DNA of 64,000 nucleotides from Lumbricus rubellus (GCA_945859605.1 OX243820.1:25001559-25065558), one strand, 5' to 3'; numbered from the stretch's first letter, positions 12,591 through 26,429 are shown. The notes: generated by a model not told the origin, from the sequence alone. Numbers and translations are program-made.

Positions 12591-12899
12591 AGAGAGCTGA
12601 AAAGAAAGACTAAATCAAATTAGGTGATGACAGATTGCAGAAAAGTTTATATTGTCAAGATCATGTAAAGAAACAAACTTAACTAAGTACTTAACTAAAA
12701 TCTACAATTCATGTCATACATGCATGCATAGTTGCATACATACACACACATGCACAAATACATACATATATAGTTATATACAATATCCACCGTCCTCCCC
12801 ATCCACACCTATATACATGTATATAGCCAGCAACAACAACAAGAGCAGCAGAAGAAGTAAGGCTTTTGCTGCAGCAGCACCGCATCTGCTTCAGCCCAT

Positions 12900-13300
12900 C
12901 ATATGCGCCGCTTAGCCATCGAGGACGCAGCACCGAGGACGCAGTGCTGCGTCGTTGCAGTCGTCGTAGCCTGTATCGATCAGTTCAGCAGTGGACAGCA
13001 AAATGCCAAAAGTCGTCGGGAACAAATCCAGCGAAATGGTAAACGACGCTCGATCGAAGAGCCAGCCCCATCCCCCTCCGTTCCCCCTCACCCCCCCCCC
13101 CATCCCGATTCATTTGGCAGCTCTTTCTCATCTCGCAGCAGACAGCAGAGCGGGGCGGCGGGCGAGTGGCAGGGGTAGCAGCGACGGCGGGTGGGCCGGC
13201 GGGCGGGCGGCAAGGGTAGCAGCATCAGAGGTGACGATGAGGGGAGACACGTCGTCGTGTTAACAAGGCAGAACTGTACACTCAGCCTTATCTCTAGTTC
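12900..13300 (+). promoter_or_regulatory. CpG-rich block; possible promoter and first exon
   Basis: GC-rich sequence in an AT-rich context, with a C-rich run at 13080-13105 and GCGGGCGG-type words. On the plus strand a short reading frame MPKVVGNKSSEM begins at ATG 13003 after AGCAAA and runs into a donor-like ATG|GTAAAC at about 13038. This could be a first coding exon, but nothing downstream confirms it, and the longer 90-codon frame is low-complexity. Confidence 0.3.
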
Positions 13301-13309
13301 ATGCCGACG

Positions 13310-13858
13310 CCGCAGCCGAAAATACCCGAAATAGATTGATTCAGTAATGACGCATTCTCACTAAATGTCGACGTTCTATAATTATTATATATACACGCAT
13401 AATTATTATCTCTTGAGCATCGTCATGAGTCATCACATTGATTATTGCGATGACATACAGATTACAAAACCTTAAAAACTTCAGTGAGTAAACTTAGCAC
13501 AAAGCATCTGTAAACATAGTGATAATAATAGAAGCAAAAACAACAATAATAAATAAATAATATAGCAATAATTATAATACTAAAACCAATAGGGGCCTAC
13601 TACTGCTACTACTACTGCTGCTGCTGCTGCTACTACTACTACTACCAACAACAACAATAATAATAAGATAGTAACAATAATAAAATAATAATAATAATCG
13701 TTTTTCAACGTCTGTCCATCTGTATCCAACGTTACAACCTGGTCGCTTTCAAAGGTACTCTTGCCACACACCCTGAAAACGAGGCCTGACCCACTATTCG
13801 TTCATTCCACAAATAATAATAACCTCCAAGTCCCTTGGGGAATGACGTACCTCAGGCC

Positions 13859-13890
<32 letters not shown>

Positions 13891-15740
13891 ATAATACAAG
13901 TGGCATGGACCTTATCAAAGAGCTGAAGAAATGATTTACTCTAATTACCACAGAGCTTCAGAAGGAGACTTGTGATCTGAAGCTTCCAGTGCCTCTCAAT
14001 CACCATTCAGCGCTTTCATGTGATTGTTTCAAATAGTCATCTAAAGCATTGCCATGCATTGTCTCCTAAATCTCCAATCCCAAAGAATAGGTGTCACTAC
14101 GCAACTTCAGATAAGAAAAATACTCACTTACTTTACTTACTCACTTACTTGCTTTGCTTACTTAAAAGAAAATTAGTTTACAAGTCTTCTTAATGCACAT
14201 AATTTCATGCATGCAACTGAAGCTTGTCCCCAGTGTTTCCAATCTATGCATAAAACCAAACAAAACTAAGCAAAATAAAATGTGATTATTGCAAGTTTGC
14301 ATGAATTCTTCTGAAGCACATCAGCGAGAATGACCCTGCAGACCCCGCAAATGATTTAAGGATGACTTCATGGACTAAAGATCAATAAACTGTGGGTCTC
14401 TCTAAACAATATGCGAATGATCACTACACAGTAAGCACGCCACGTGTTTCTCTCTCAAAACACATCATTCTCTACTCCTGTCAATGTAAGATATACTTTC
14501 AAACTATGTTTATTAGGTATCTGTTCACCAAAGCACAATTAACAAAATTGGGTCATACGTACTTACCTTACTTACTAACTTGTTTCCAGTTTCAAATTTT
14601 GCAAGTTCTGCTCTTCAGCAGTAAAACTGCACCAACTGTGTAAAAATTCGGTGGCACAAGATTCATCATTGTGTTGTCTATAAACCTTCATCACATGATG
14701 TTTTGCTTGTAGCAGAGACACCAGACAATTTACCCCAATTAGGTGCTGACTGAATTTTTGATAGACCGCCTTAATATGTTTCGTTCTGTTGTAACTTTGC
14801 TATCACTTTATGCTATCATTTTAAGTAATCATTCCGTTATTACTTCATTATTGAAGTCACTGTGTAACATATCATTGAAACAACTCTGAAAGGTAATTAC
14901 AGAGAGAGATTCCCTACAGCTTCTGAGACTACGCACATTTTGTCAGCAAGAGTGCAATCTGATTTTCATCAGCACTAATTCCGGTGTCACCTTTCCAAAT
15001 GTCAGCACCAATAATTGCCTCCTCCACGTCTTTAGTGTTTCATAACATTACCGGTACACAACTTCTGAGAATTCGAAGAGTTTCTGAGCCAATTAGACAA
15101 AATTAATTTAAATTTCGTCAAATCCAAGTCAGTGCTTGTTTTAAAAGGTCACACTGAATAATAAATTAAGCATCCTAATTAAGTCTAAACGGTCTAATTG
15201 TTGGGTGGATAATCATTATGAAACAATTAAACCTTCATCAGAGCAGGACTAAATCTGAGTTAGCACTTGATTCAGAAAATCAGATGCCATGATTAAATCA
15301 TCAGCCTAATTAATTAAGTCTTGAAGGCCCAATTGTTATGCTGCTGAGAATCGACCTGGTTCCACAATAGCTGGAACTAAACAAACGAGGAGGTTTTCAC
15401 CGTCCAAGAATAAAGAATACTCATCAATAATTAATGCATCGACAGTGTCTGCCTGGAAGTCACCATTAACCGACTACGGACTGAAGTGGCTAAAAACAGC
15501 CACACAATTAGTTACGTGCGAAAGAATGCACATTGCACACAAATAAACACATTTTTTCATATTCATATGCACAATGTTCATGCTCATACAAAAAGACTTA
15601 CACACATGCCTGTATGCATGTTGGTAGGCTTATGTCTGCAAATATACACGCAAACCTAAACAATCATACTCATTCTCATACAACAATGGCTACACGCACA
15701 AAGCCAATACGGTATTCATGTAAATACTGGTATCTGTGTA
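13310..15740. other. Intergenic or intronic; simple repeats, no gene
   Basis: Trinucleotide CTG/CTA/ACA runs lie at 13598-13660, AAT runs at 13670-13700 and 13860-13895, and TTAC runs at 14130-14165. A pair of similar AATTAAGT/CAATTGTT-containing segments occurs at 15175-15205 and 15305-15340. No coding sequence is supported. Confidence 0.5.
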
Positions 15741-15763
15741 CGTATGTTCCAGTATGCATATAC

Positions 15764-16193
15764 CATAGTTGTAAAAAAAATTGTTCGTTTTTTATTCTCT
15801 CCCCAAAAACGTCGTTTTTTCCGTTTTTTATTTTTCCCATCATTTTTTATCGTTTTTTTCTTTTTTCTTTATCTTTATTTATATATTTTCTTTCTAATAT
15901 TATTTTCCTTAATTTTAATTTTTTCTGATATTTCTAATGTTTTTCGCCAACTATCAAGGATCCATCTAACTAAAGTCATTATTTCATCGTTCAACATCAT
16001 CATTTAAGAGATAGCATACGTGTAGTAGGTTCCTAATCAAGGTTTTCAAGGTTAAAATGCGGTTTTAGATGTAGCAAAGTTAAATTATTTTCCGTTTCCG
16101 TTTTTTATCGTTTTTTGTCGTTTTTTATTATTTTGAAAAAAACGTCGTTTTTTACCGTTTTTTATTTCGTTTTCATCGTTTTTTACATCTATG
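15764..16193. mobile_element. hAT-like MITE with CGTTTTTT-rich interior
   Basis: The ends are CATAGTTGTAAAAAA and its near-perfect inverted copy TTTTTTACATCTATG. Both sides are flanked by a perfect 8-bp direct repeat GCATATAC (15756-15763 and 16194-16201). An 8-bp target duplication with short terminal inverted repeats is characteristic of the hAT superfamily. The 430-bp interior is dominated by CGTTTTTTAT-like units at both ends and codes for nothing recognisable, so the element is non-autonomous. Confidence 0.8.
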
Positions 16194-16744
16194 GCATATA
16201 CGCATAATGACACTTAATACACCTTTTAAAGCACCCAACAAGTATGTAGGTCGACAGTCATTCACACAGACAAACACCAGCATACCCAGACATGCAAACG
16301 TGCAGACACATACATTTACACATAGTTTATTATACCAACACTTAAGTTTTAAGGATGCCTACGCAGCATGAGGATGCTTTCAGAAACAATTCTGGTGCAG
16401 AATCTGCAGTCCTGAACCCTTCCAGATCGTGAAACGAGCAATTCAGATAGCTGGTGAATATTATGGCAGAGAGTGTGAAGATAACTGAAATGACGTCATT
16501 TCAGTATTTTTATTCGCGCACGTTATTGGATGGAGATAAACAAGGAGTCAATGGACGGCTGTCAGAAGCGTCAGCCAATCATCCATCACCAATTCTGATG
16601 CCTTTGCTCATCTTAAAGCCTTGAACCACTAATTCGAACCCTTTAAGGCTTAAGCCGTTCAGTCTGATTTCTTGAACCACTCGTTTTGAACGACTCCTTG
16701 AACCAACCATTCAACTGGACTCTTGAAACCATATTGCTGTCCTT

Positions 16745-16850
16745 CACTCACAATTGCTCAGCGCTTCGGCGTGGAACTCCGATGCAGTGTCCGTTCTGCA
16801 TTTGGGAGCGCCTCTGAGTAGTGAGAGCTTGAATGGGCGCTATAACAAGT
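16745..16850 (+). mobile_element. SINE, 5'-truncated, plus orientation
   Basis: It matches in the reverse sense the SINE at 42.8 kb: a body with GGAACTCCGATGCAGTGTCC, then GGGAGCGCCTCTGAGTAG, then GAGCTTGAATGGGCGCTATA. It lacks the tRNA-like head. The 3' end runs directly into a (CATA)n array. Confidence 0.7.
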
Positions 16851-16851
16851 G

Positions 16852-16910
16852 CACATACATACATACATACATACATACATACATACATACATACATACAT
16901 ACATACATAA
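16852..16910. repeat. (CATA)n microsatellite at SINE 3' end
   Basis: About 14 CATA repeats begin immediately after the SINE tail. Cys/Met/Tyr/Val frames over it are artefacts. Confidence 0.9.
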
Positions 16911-19900
16911 ATACATGTTAGAACATCTACAATACCGAACCACAATGCAAATCTGGAAAGACATGGAAAAATACATGAAATTCAGCAAGATGGACAGATA
17001 ATTGATATTTACCATGCAATAAAATGCATCGACTAATCGTTTGACTGTCGTGAATATGATATTGGGCTGACCAGCAAAATGTATTATTAAGTTCACCTAA
17101 CGACAAATTGGAAACCAATATATTTCCCAAATTATGAGTTGCGTTGTATATAGTCGAACTGACAACAAGCAGAGAAATCAGCATTTACGTCTTTTCAATG
17201 GCTGTGTGGTATGAGAACGCAGGAATTTCATTTTGGATCGGCATAAGAACGGACCTTTTTTTTCTTATCCAAGCATGCGCAAGATCAAAAACCTCAGATA
17301 GCAGAGTAAGGGTGCTGGTAGACGAGAAATTGTCAAAAGAATACACAGCTGAGTATCAGAAGAGCGAAGGTGACGCTTGAGGCCATTTTGATTTAATAAC
17401 GTACTTAGCAAAATGGCATGCAAGGATAAAAGCACGGAACCGGGAACTGAGCCCTGAAGGACGCCGCAAGTGAGTGGTACTGGGCCGATATGGAACCTCC
17501 AATAAAGCCAGATTGAGTACGGGGGGGGGGCGAGTAAGACATGACTGGAACCAGCTGAGGGTCAGATAGGTTTCTACAAGTCTACAAACCGCTGGTGCTC
17601 AAGGCAATGGCGCAAAAGTTGAACACAGCAGATAAGTCAAGCAGAATACGATACAGTTACTTTACTATCGTCCAAAAAGCAGGTAATATCAACGAGAAGG
17701 GTAGAGAGAGAGCTTTCTCGGGATCTAGTCAAATATATGATACGGTAATTGGAAATTGAAATGAAACGAGTTTTAAGAAAGATGCATCTGCATTCGGCTT
17801 TAAACGACACGCTCAAGAAAAGTTTATAAATAAAATAAATTTCCTTTCGCTTGAAATTGGACAATTATTTCAGACGGTGTCAACACAAAGAGACTTCATT
17901 CACAATAAAGGTTAGATGAGTGCTTTGGAAAAAACGTGAAAAAAGGTTGCGGATGCACATCGACCGAGAGCATAAAAGCAGCGTCTGAGCAAATGAATAG
18001 GAATTGCACCAAGGAGGCATTGTCTGCCAGGAGAAGAGAAAAAACAATTGCATGGATTTTCTTCCAAAGTTGCAGATGCAATGGAGTTAAAGAGTGCGAT
18101 GAAGAGTGAGAATTCAAATGTCATTCGACAGTGGAATTTCAGATAACATCATCCCAATATTTGATATCGTGCTTTCTTGATGCAATCCTCCGCCTGAGCT
18201 GATGGAGAGTAAAACCTTGGTGGAGTGTATAATGCTTGCCATGAAATATCTTCCTGGGGGACTTCTGAGAAGAAGTTGGGCAAAACGAGCGAGATGAGAT
18301 TACCAAGAATTTGACCTCGATTTTGCATTGTTTCTTGAAATAATCATGATACAAGGAACAGAACCATGCATTCTGATCCTTGAACCATTCATCTGAACTG
18401 CTTGAACCAATCATTTTAACTTTTAAACAATACTACTCTGCTATCCAATGATGAAGCATATATCACTAGAGCTGAGCAGCTTTGTTTCTGTGATGCCATC
18501 TATATGAGATCTGGTAGGAAATGTTCCAGCACTCTGTCAATCAATCCTCAGTCACTGTAGAAACTTTTGGGAATGTAAGTACATGAGAAACGTATGCATA
18601 TGTCAGAAATTATTGCCCAAGTTACTTTCAAACACCAAACTACAGCTTAAATCAAAAACATGTCGGCCGTTCTTTCTATGGTTACCCTAAAACTGAAGAA
18701 GAGTTACAGAAAGCAACTTTCAATGAAGGAACCCTCGTCCCACTGTAACTGTTGTCAATGTTTAAGTAGCTATATCAGACAGAGATCAAGCTCAAGCTAG
18801 GCACAGTGTCGCATTATCAAGGGAGATCATGCATCAATTCAGAAACCCAACTCACTTTCATGTCAAGACTTTAGCTTCTAAGCTCATATGCAGTACTGCG
18901 ATGAAGGTTAGCTAATGAATTCCCCAACCAGTGCCAAGTATGGTAATTAAACTTAGAAACCTCAACTGAATTGTCGACGAAGAATTTGTGATTTACTCAA
19001 TTAGAATCAACTACTTTTGAGATTAACAAAAATCATGAAACAAATGTTTTCCAAATTAAAGATTTAAAATATAAAGTGACATGAGCTAACAAAATGAGCA
19101 CTTAGAAAAACGCAAATGAAAAAGAAACAAGAAGAGAAGGCAACTCAAAGGTTATCACAGGAGCAATCACACTCTCTGTCACTCTCCTGATAGACTTGAT
19201 GTTGCAATCCTGTCCACAGGATTGTCAGGCATTGGACATAAAATCCCCCAAACACAGACTAACACTTATAAGAGCCATCAATTTAGGTGCATTCACGAAG
19301 TAAATTCTTCCACTTTTTATTTAGTCTCCGGAGGAAATTAAAGCCATAAATAACAAACGGCAGTCACTTGACTAATTAGCAAGTGACAGCCATCAAAGTA
19401 GTATGGATGTGAAAATTGCCCTCTCCCCATTTCACGAAGGTCAGACGACAATTTCGTCCAGACCCATTAAATAACGTCTCCCCTTTCAAATCACCAATCG
19501 TTACTTAAGCGAATAAATAATAAACATTTCAATGTTATACAGAATAAAATAAGCACGTTAAATTAGCATCTATGATACTGTAAATCAATAAAATAGTAAA
19601 TGCTATTAAAAAGTAATTACAATAAAATAGCAAATTCAGAAACACAGCGAAATGAGACATTCTGCACTGCAATTTTAGGGCAATACACCTGATGGCCGTG
19701 ATGGGTACACTAACATAAATTGCTACATGTAATGGTCATCACTTTTACTGGGCCTTACCTAGACTGGTGTCAATAGACAACATTCATAAAACACAGAAGA
19801 AGCAGTGGCATTGCTGGAAGTACTCATATATGCCCAAAAAAGATTTTAGCCACTATAAGGAAATCTCTGGGTTGCCTAGATGTCTGTACACTAATTAGCA

Positions 19901-20200
19901 AATAATTTGTAGTGAATACACTTAATTACTTTTACCTCTTCTCATTGTCATTGATATTGTAATTATAACAATCTGTATAATATCGTCAATAGCTAGCTAT
20001 TTCGAATATATGCTATTGACAGTTTTGATCTCTCTGAGTAAACAAGTTGACTCTTAACTGCATGTCACAGAAACTGTCATGAGTTACAAAACAGAACGTT
20101 TTAGAATCTTCCTTTAAAACATCAAAGTTTTTAGTCTCCTGAATAGGTACATGTTCGACTGTTCCAGTCATATGGGCCAGTGACCCAAAAGGCTTAGAGT
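16910..20200. other. Intergenic or intronic; no supported gene
   Basis: No frame longer than 91 codons, and none shows a domain. A G10 tract lies at 17521-17530. Repeated words near CTTGAACCA (16620-16730 and 18390-18410) suggest an old small repeat. TAATTAGC-rich AT sequence at 19320-19400 has no supportable annotation. Confidence 0.45.
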
Positions 20201-20229
20201 TCCATGAAACTTCATGGACAGCACATAAC

Positions 20230-20345
20230 CCAGCATTGGATTCAATCACATCAGCAGTTGTAGTCTAAACCCACTTCATTGGGCTGGGGAGCACTTCTGA
20301 GTAGGTATCTTGATGAGGCGCTATAATAAAAAAATTTGAAATGAA
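20230..20345 (+). mobile_element. LINE 3'-end fragment (family A)
   Basis: In frame it reads THFIGLGSTSE-stop, followed by a GAGGCGCTATAATA tail and then ATGAATG-type repeats. This is the end of an L2/CR1-like ORF2 plus 3' UTR, matching 26.5 and 32.2 kb. The upstream coding sequence is decayed. Confidence 0.5.
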
Positions 20346-20880
20346 TGGAATGATGAATAAAGCAGCACAAAGACTTGATGACACAAGCTGTTGTCGGGTT
20401 CTAAAAATCCACGCAATTTAACGATTTTCTGAGAGTCAACACACTTCATAAATCAATGTACTCAAAAGTTGGCACACCATCAGCCTTAGGCCAACTTTAG
20501 ACTGTCAACTGAATATTGATATACTGAACCAGTGATGTGTGCGTATGACAGATAAACCTGTCACATTCTTCATGCCAATATCGCATCCTATTTGAAAGCT
20601 TTTTCTGCACGCACGTCAATATTTTTGCCCTTTCTGATAACCTGTTGATATTTGTAACTGTCATCAGGAAATATACCCAGAAAAATTTCTCAGTGCACGA
20701 ACGTCAATTGCCAATGTCCCTACTGAATAATTCAGAATACAATGGTCAGTTTAAATGAATAAAATATATATAAAATATGAAGACCATAATATGTAAAATG
20801 AAGCAAACAAGTAATAAGCATCTTGCATAAAGAGACTCAAACCAACGGTTTGGGATTTTGAATGCAGATAGCCATTACAT

Positions 20881-21325
20881 CAGGGGTGTCAAAGAGCTGG
20901 CCCGCGGGCCATTTCTGGCCCGCCGACGAATTTTTTCTGGCCCGCAGAGCCTTCCCTAAAGATGACAAAATTAGAGGATAAAAGCTCAGATTTTTATATT
21001 TTACGGTCAGCGCCAAATACATGGACGTTTTTCTTACTGACGTCACTTTTGCTCAGACGTACAGCTCTGTGTAGACTGTGTATCTATGGTTTCCAGTTGG
21101 TTGTCTGTTAAAAAAATTATGAAAGTTACGAAACCCTTATAATTCTTATATTATTTAAAATGCTCTGGGAATTGGCTGACAAAGTTCGTAGCTCCCTCTC
21201 AGATCACTACCCAAGTTTGCTTCGGCACCCTGGCCCACCACTTGTTGGAAGATGTTCAAACTGGCCCGCCACTTGTTAGAAGATGTTCAAATTGGCCCGC
21301 CACTAAAAAAGGTTTGACACCCCTG
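20881..21325. mobile_element. hAT-like MITE with CAGGGGTGTCAAA ends
   Basis: It begins CAGGGGTGTCAAA and ends TTTGACACCCCTG, a perfect 13-bp terminal inverted repeat. The flanking target duplication CATTACAT is perfect at 20873-20880 and 21326-21333. GGCCCGC words are iterated near both ends. CAGGGGTGTCAAA ends with 8-bp duplications are typical of hAT elements. The 445-bp interior has no recognisable transposase. Confidence 0.9.
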
Positions 21326-21333
21326 CATTACAT

Positions 21334-24300
21334 CCGCCAGTCAGTGTGTTGCATGTTCAATAAATCAAAACACGATCTGTATGCTTCAACTACTATGAAA
21401 CCAAAGAACCAGTAGTAACATAACTCACATGGCAACGATTAAAGAATCAATAAGGAGATCGTATGGCTCCTAACTCATCAAAAAACAAGAAACATGCCTT
21501 TGAACATGCTTCATTTTTCCCCAACCCGCAAATAGGCAATTCAAGATTCTTACAGAGTGCTCAATCAATATCACAAAAATGGCGTGAAACTGATTTTTGT
21601 GCTATGAAGTAAACAGAATTAATTCAAAAAAATTGCAGATCGTGTTATTTTTCAACAGCACAAATCTGCATGTCTGTAGGCCTACAAGTACAAGTACATA
21701 TAGTACACCAGAAGACAGCTGGCAGTGTCTAGTTGTATGTATCAGCTGGCAGTGTCTAGTTATATCATGTATGTAATGATAGCACTAGTCCTACATCAGA
21801 AGCAACACTAAGAGAAATAAACTAACAGACGAAGAGGCTAAACAACACAAGGTTTAAACAATCAGAAGTGGTTGCTGAAGGACAGAGATAACGTTTAATG
21901 CATAACAATATGCACTAAATAATTGGAGTCAAACCAAAAGCAAATCATTCTGCCTTTCAAATAACTTCAGAGTCTTGAATAATGTTCCCACGTGCAATGC
22001 GCATACTCGATTTTGGTAGATTACTTTCGTTCAATCGGCACACACTGAATTGAACTTTTAAGCTGTAAGGTCAAACTGCAGGCAGTTAATACAATTGAAA
22101 TGACAGATTGCTCATTTAACGCAGTACGGCGTGGTAGAATATTGGATATAGCACTTGGCTTGTAACGTGGAAAGCATGGGCTCAAGCTTACACAGTGTGT
22201 AGGGACCCTTAGCAAGTCCACCACTCATAATTTTGCTCATTGTCATCAATGTTCCATTGCATCTTCATGTGGGTAGGGTACATTTGAAGTGTGGAATAAT
22301 GGCAATGTGAAAAGCCATTGTATTGTATTCTATTGAATTGCTACTGAATAAAATGAAACTGAACATGACTACCAATGAAATGAAATCATCGGGGTTGTGT
22401 GTGCATCCGATGAGTGAGAAATTCGTGCAACCAAAATTTGAAATTTTCTTCCTCTGCGCAAAGCTCTATCTTGCATCTCACAATTGCTAAAAATTTTAAG
22501 TGGTTGATTTGCAATGCCGAATGCTTAGTTTCAGCTCTATCCGAGACAATCATTGTCCATGATGGTCCTTTGAATAAATCTTCAGAACACAGGAATGTCT
22601 TGTACAATCAACCGATTGTACAATCACTAAATTGCAGCAATGTTTTATTAAACACGCTTAATAACAATAATAAAGTGCAACAACCACATAAAGGAAGGTT
22701 CCCAAAAAGTTTTATTATGAGAATGTTGTATTACTTTGCAAATAGCCTAATTATATTTCTATTATTCATTTCTTCTGAAAACTACTATGTGTTTGCTGAT
22801 TGCTTAATAAAGAATATACTTGCTTCTCTAAGTTCTCTACTAGGCTACTTTATCTTTGAATTTTCTGTAAACTTCTTTGCTTGACACAGCTGATGAGAGA
22901 AATTCCAGGCCCATAGGCAGAGTAGTCACAGGCCCCCAATTTATCTTAAGTCTTAACGAGAAACAAATTTGTTACAAACAAATTGAATGACAAAAGTGCA
23001 GGAACGATTCCATATTTTATATATAAATTGTGATTTTATTCAGTTTCATTTTGAAGTTCAACTTGAAAAATACAACATAAACTTTCTATTATATGTAATT
23101 AACTAGCCCAGGCCCCTAAAAGTCACCGAGCCCCTATGCACTTGCACCCTCAGCCTCCATCTTGGCAACCCTGTTGCTTGCACAAGTTTTTTCATCACTC
23201 TGTCTGTATTAATATAATATTTATGTCATGTCTAGGACCTGAGCCATTGAACATTCTAGAACTGAACTCAACGCTTGTGATGGTAATAGTATATGCAAAA
23301 ACAAAACTTGATATATAATGCTATTACTGCATCACTCAGAAAAATCAAATTGACGATGAAAGTCACAACACATTTCACCTCTTGACATGGAATTCGAAAA
23401 CAAAGCAGACACCATTTCGTATGTAATGGCCGAGTTTAATATATTCTATGAAACTCAAAGAGGAACATTCATGAGCCATTTAGAACAAAAGTTTTAGACT
23501 CCATAACCCTGCGTGTGACTGGCATTAAAAAATCCATGCATAGGCTATTCGTAAACTGATTCATGATAACAACCCAAATATAAAGAGCATGATGTCTTTG
23601 ACAAGCAAAGGCCAGATCTTAAAAAAACAAGCATAGCAAGCAAAAGACATGAAGTATGCAGTTGAATACTGTAAACATAAAGTGGATCAGTGCGCAAAAA
23701 ACAAAATGATCAAAAAAATAAATCCAAACATGATCAACAAAATAAATCTAAATATGAAAATCATTCTGCAATACACTAAGTTAACATAAAAATCTACTAG
23801 TTTTAAAAGATTTCTTAACAAGTTCACCAACTATAGTATGTATAGCTTTCACCAGAGTAGTTTTACATTAATTACTGGCATAGTTAATGCTACATTGTCT
23901 ACTTACTTGTGTCCATAATACTATTCTTTTATTAGGCAACTACTGTGTATTGAAAATGAATTTTTATTTAGGCATAACTGATGACTCCTAAATACAAGAT
24001 TACACGCTTGCTCCCTCATCCTGATTACCAACCCACACATGATTACACATTCAAACTTACTTGCAAACATAAATACATGCATAGATATTCAGTACCATCA
24101 TTGCAATAACACTGAAACACTGTCTTGTTCTGAAATCCTATTTGATTAGACATACGACTGTCCGTGTTCATTTGAAGCACTTATTATATGAGCAACATTA
24201 CGTCATGCACTAAGGATGGGTAGAAATCATCACATTTGTGACAATATGTGACTAGATATCATACGAATTTGAGGAGGAGGGGTCAAAAATCGTCCTAATT

Positions 24301-24770
24301 TGCATGACGTCAGTTATGGACGGCCCCTAAGTAGCCTACAACTTAACATGAGGCATAGAAGAATGTTCATGCAAAGGCCGCAGTTTATATAAAATACATA
24401 ATTGGGTCCTTAGAAGTGATGCGAACGCTGATTGCAAGTTGACCTTAAGCGATAACACCAATAACCCGGCTGCTGTTAATTATCAAACGATGAAAAACAT
24501 TCATATTAGAAGGCTACGTCAAAGTAGGCAGTTCATGTACGAAAATATTTCCAGTGCCAACTGGCGTGACATTTGGAACCACACAAAAAAATAGTCAAAG
24601 CCTAAAAAATAAACGAAACACGTCAAAGACCGCGAAGAAGAAGGCATGCAGAAAACAACAGGTGTCGGAGAGTAGGGCCTAAAGTGCCCTAAACGATAGA
24701 TGATGATCAAAGATGAAGAAGAAGAATAGAAACAACAGAGGAGCATATGAAGACTTACTGTTATGCAGCG
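21334..24770. other. Intergenic or intronic; no supported gene
   Basis: A 156-codon plus-strand frame (22414-22884) has hydrophobic segments but no known domain. Its second half resembles 56.3 kb (TTATGAGAATRTTGTATKACTTTGC), so it is probably repeat-derived. A tandem pair AGCTGGCAGTGTCTAGTT lies at about 21720 and 21750. Confidence 0.45.
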
Positions 24771-24779
24771 CTATAGTCC

Positions 24780-25460
24780 GAGAATAGCGGGCCCCAGATG
24801 GCGCTGGGTCTGTCGACTGACTGCCGCCCGATGAGGATCAAACCCGACGCCGGCGAACTAGACGGCGGCGGCGACGGTAGCGGCGGCGGCGGCTCACCAC
24901 TCTACCAACAACGGATCGATGCGCATCGGCAAATGCCAAGCGGAGTGATTCCATTCACGTCTGCCCGACGCACATACGGCAGCGCCACCACAAGCATCAG
25001 CAGCAGCACCAGCACCAGGACTAGCACCAGCAGAACGAGCAGAAGCAGGAGCGGCAGCACCAGCAGCAGGAGCCGAATGACTGTAGTCTAACAGTATGCA
25101 ACGGAGTTATTACAGACGGGGAGAGAAGACCGACGCTACACAGCGCTGCTTCGTAAGGAAAGGTCAGCGCTGGCGATGGCGCCCGCTCACTCGCTTACTC
25201 ACTCACAAGGCAGTCGGCTGGCTAGCAGTGCAACCCCCGCTGCACACAGCAGCAGCAGTAGCACCAGCAGCATTGCCAGTAGCAGACAGCAGCAGTGCCA
25301 GTAGCAGCAATAGCAGCGGCGGCAGCAGCAGCAGAGGGCATTGATGTATTAACACACGGGCCTCCATCCTTCCGAGTTCTGTCCACGGCGAACGGCGATG
25401 ATGATGATGCCCGAGTGTAAAGCGGACGGATGGAGATATAAAGGAAGAGAAGGCCAGCGA
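24780..25460 (+). promoter_or_regulatory. CpG- and CAG-rich block; possible first exon
   Basis: GC-rich sequence with GGC repeats at 24865-24895 and many AGCAGCAGC/CAGTAGCAG runs at 24990-25345. A plus-strand frame from ATG 24798 encodes a Gly-rich then Ser/Thr/Arg-rich peptide of 97 codons. It could be a 5' exon, but low complexity makes the frame weak evidence. A 205-codon minus-strand frame over the same DNA is mainly its shadow. Confidence 0.3.
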
Positions 25461-25469
25461 GGAGAGAGG

Positions 25470-26420
25470 AGCGAGGCAGGCAAATTCACATGACTGGCGA
25501 TGATAATAACATGCAAACGCCACAGTAGACGTAAAGCAACAACAGTCGAGTATAAAACTTGTACCGCGCCGGTCGCTAACCCCATCAACTCTCTCTCTCT
25601 CTTGCAACCGTTTCAATGCCACGGTCTCTCTCACTATCTGTGTCTGTGTGCCTCTCCCCAGCCAGTCTTCCCGACCCTTCCCACTGCACGTCTCGCACGA
25701 TACCTCGCGAACCCACATCCGGGTCTTCAAATTATTAACGGTGAGCAGCGCACTGACCATTGGGGAAATCGCATTCATCAGGAGGGACTGGCCTCTTATG
25801 CAAAGGTCAAGATGGTTCATAGGTCCCCGTCAGCCCCACGTACTGTCCCACACTTCATATTACAGATCTGATCTACTGATCATGATGCTGGCCTAATTAT
25901 GATAATGCCACGACGATTCTTCTTATTGCAAATGATTTCAAGTGATTAAAATGTCCAACTCTGACGGCCCTAGACCTATTCTCATCCTTGGTGTACGCCT
26001 ATCAGTTAAACCTTAAAGTATTGAAACTGACCGCATACTAGGCAGACATTTTTTTTCTGCCTGTGTTAAAGTGACTTGATTCAGATATTAAAATTTAAGG
26101 CTTGAACAATTCCAAACGAATGGCATCTACTTAAACGGGGTATCGTACATGATGAACTCATCGAAAAATCAACAGGGTCTACCCCAAAATAGTCACAACA
26201 GAAAACATTTTATGCTACACTTACATTTAAATAATATTAATGGTCAAATAAGGGCCATGGTTAATTGGCTATATAGGCATGCAGTGTCACCTATTTCCAG
26301 GTGCAATTGACTCAAAATATTAAACAGTAGTTCATCACAATCCTGCTGACACCTTTACAGTCCTTTACATAATAATTCCCCACCCATCATCATCAAACAA
26401 ACTAATCAATGAACAATCCT
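25470..26420. other. Intergenic or intronic; no supported gene
   Basis: A CTCTCTCTCT run at 25590-25600 and AT-rich sequence. No coding or RNA signature is supported. Confidence 0.4.
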
Positions 26421-26429
26421 CACTCATAA

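Noticed and set aside
22414..22884. 156-codon frame with hydrophobic C-terminal half
   Set aside because: The C-terminal half matches repeat-like sequence near 56.3 kb, and no domain or conserved start was found.
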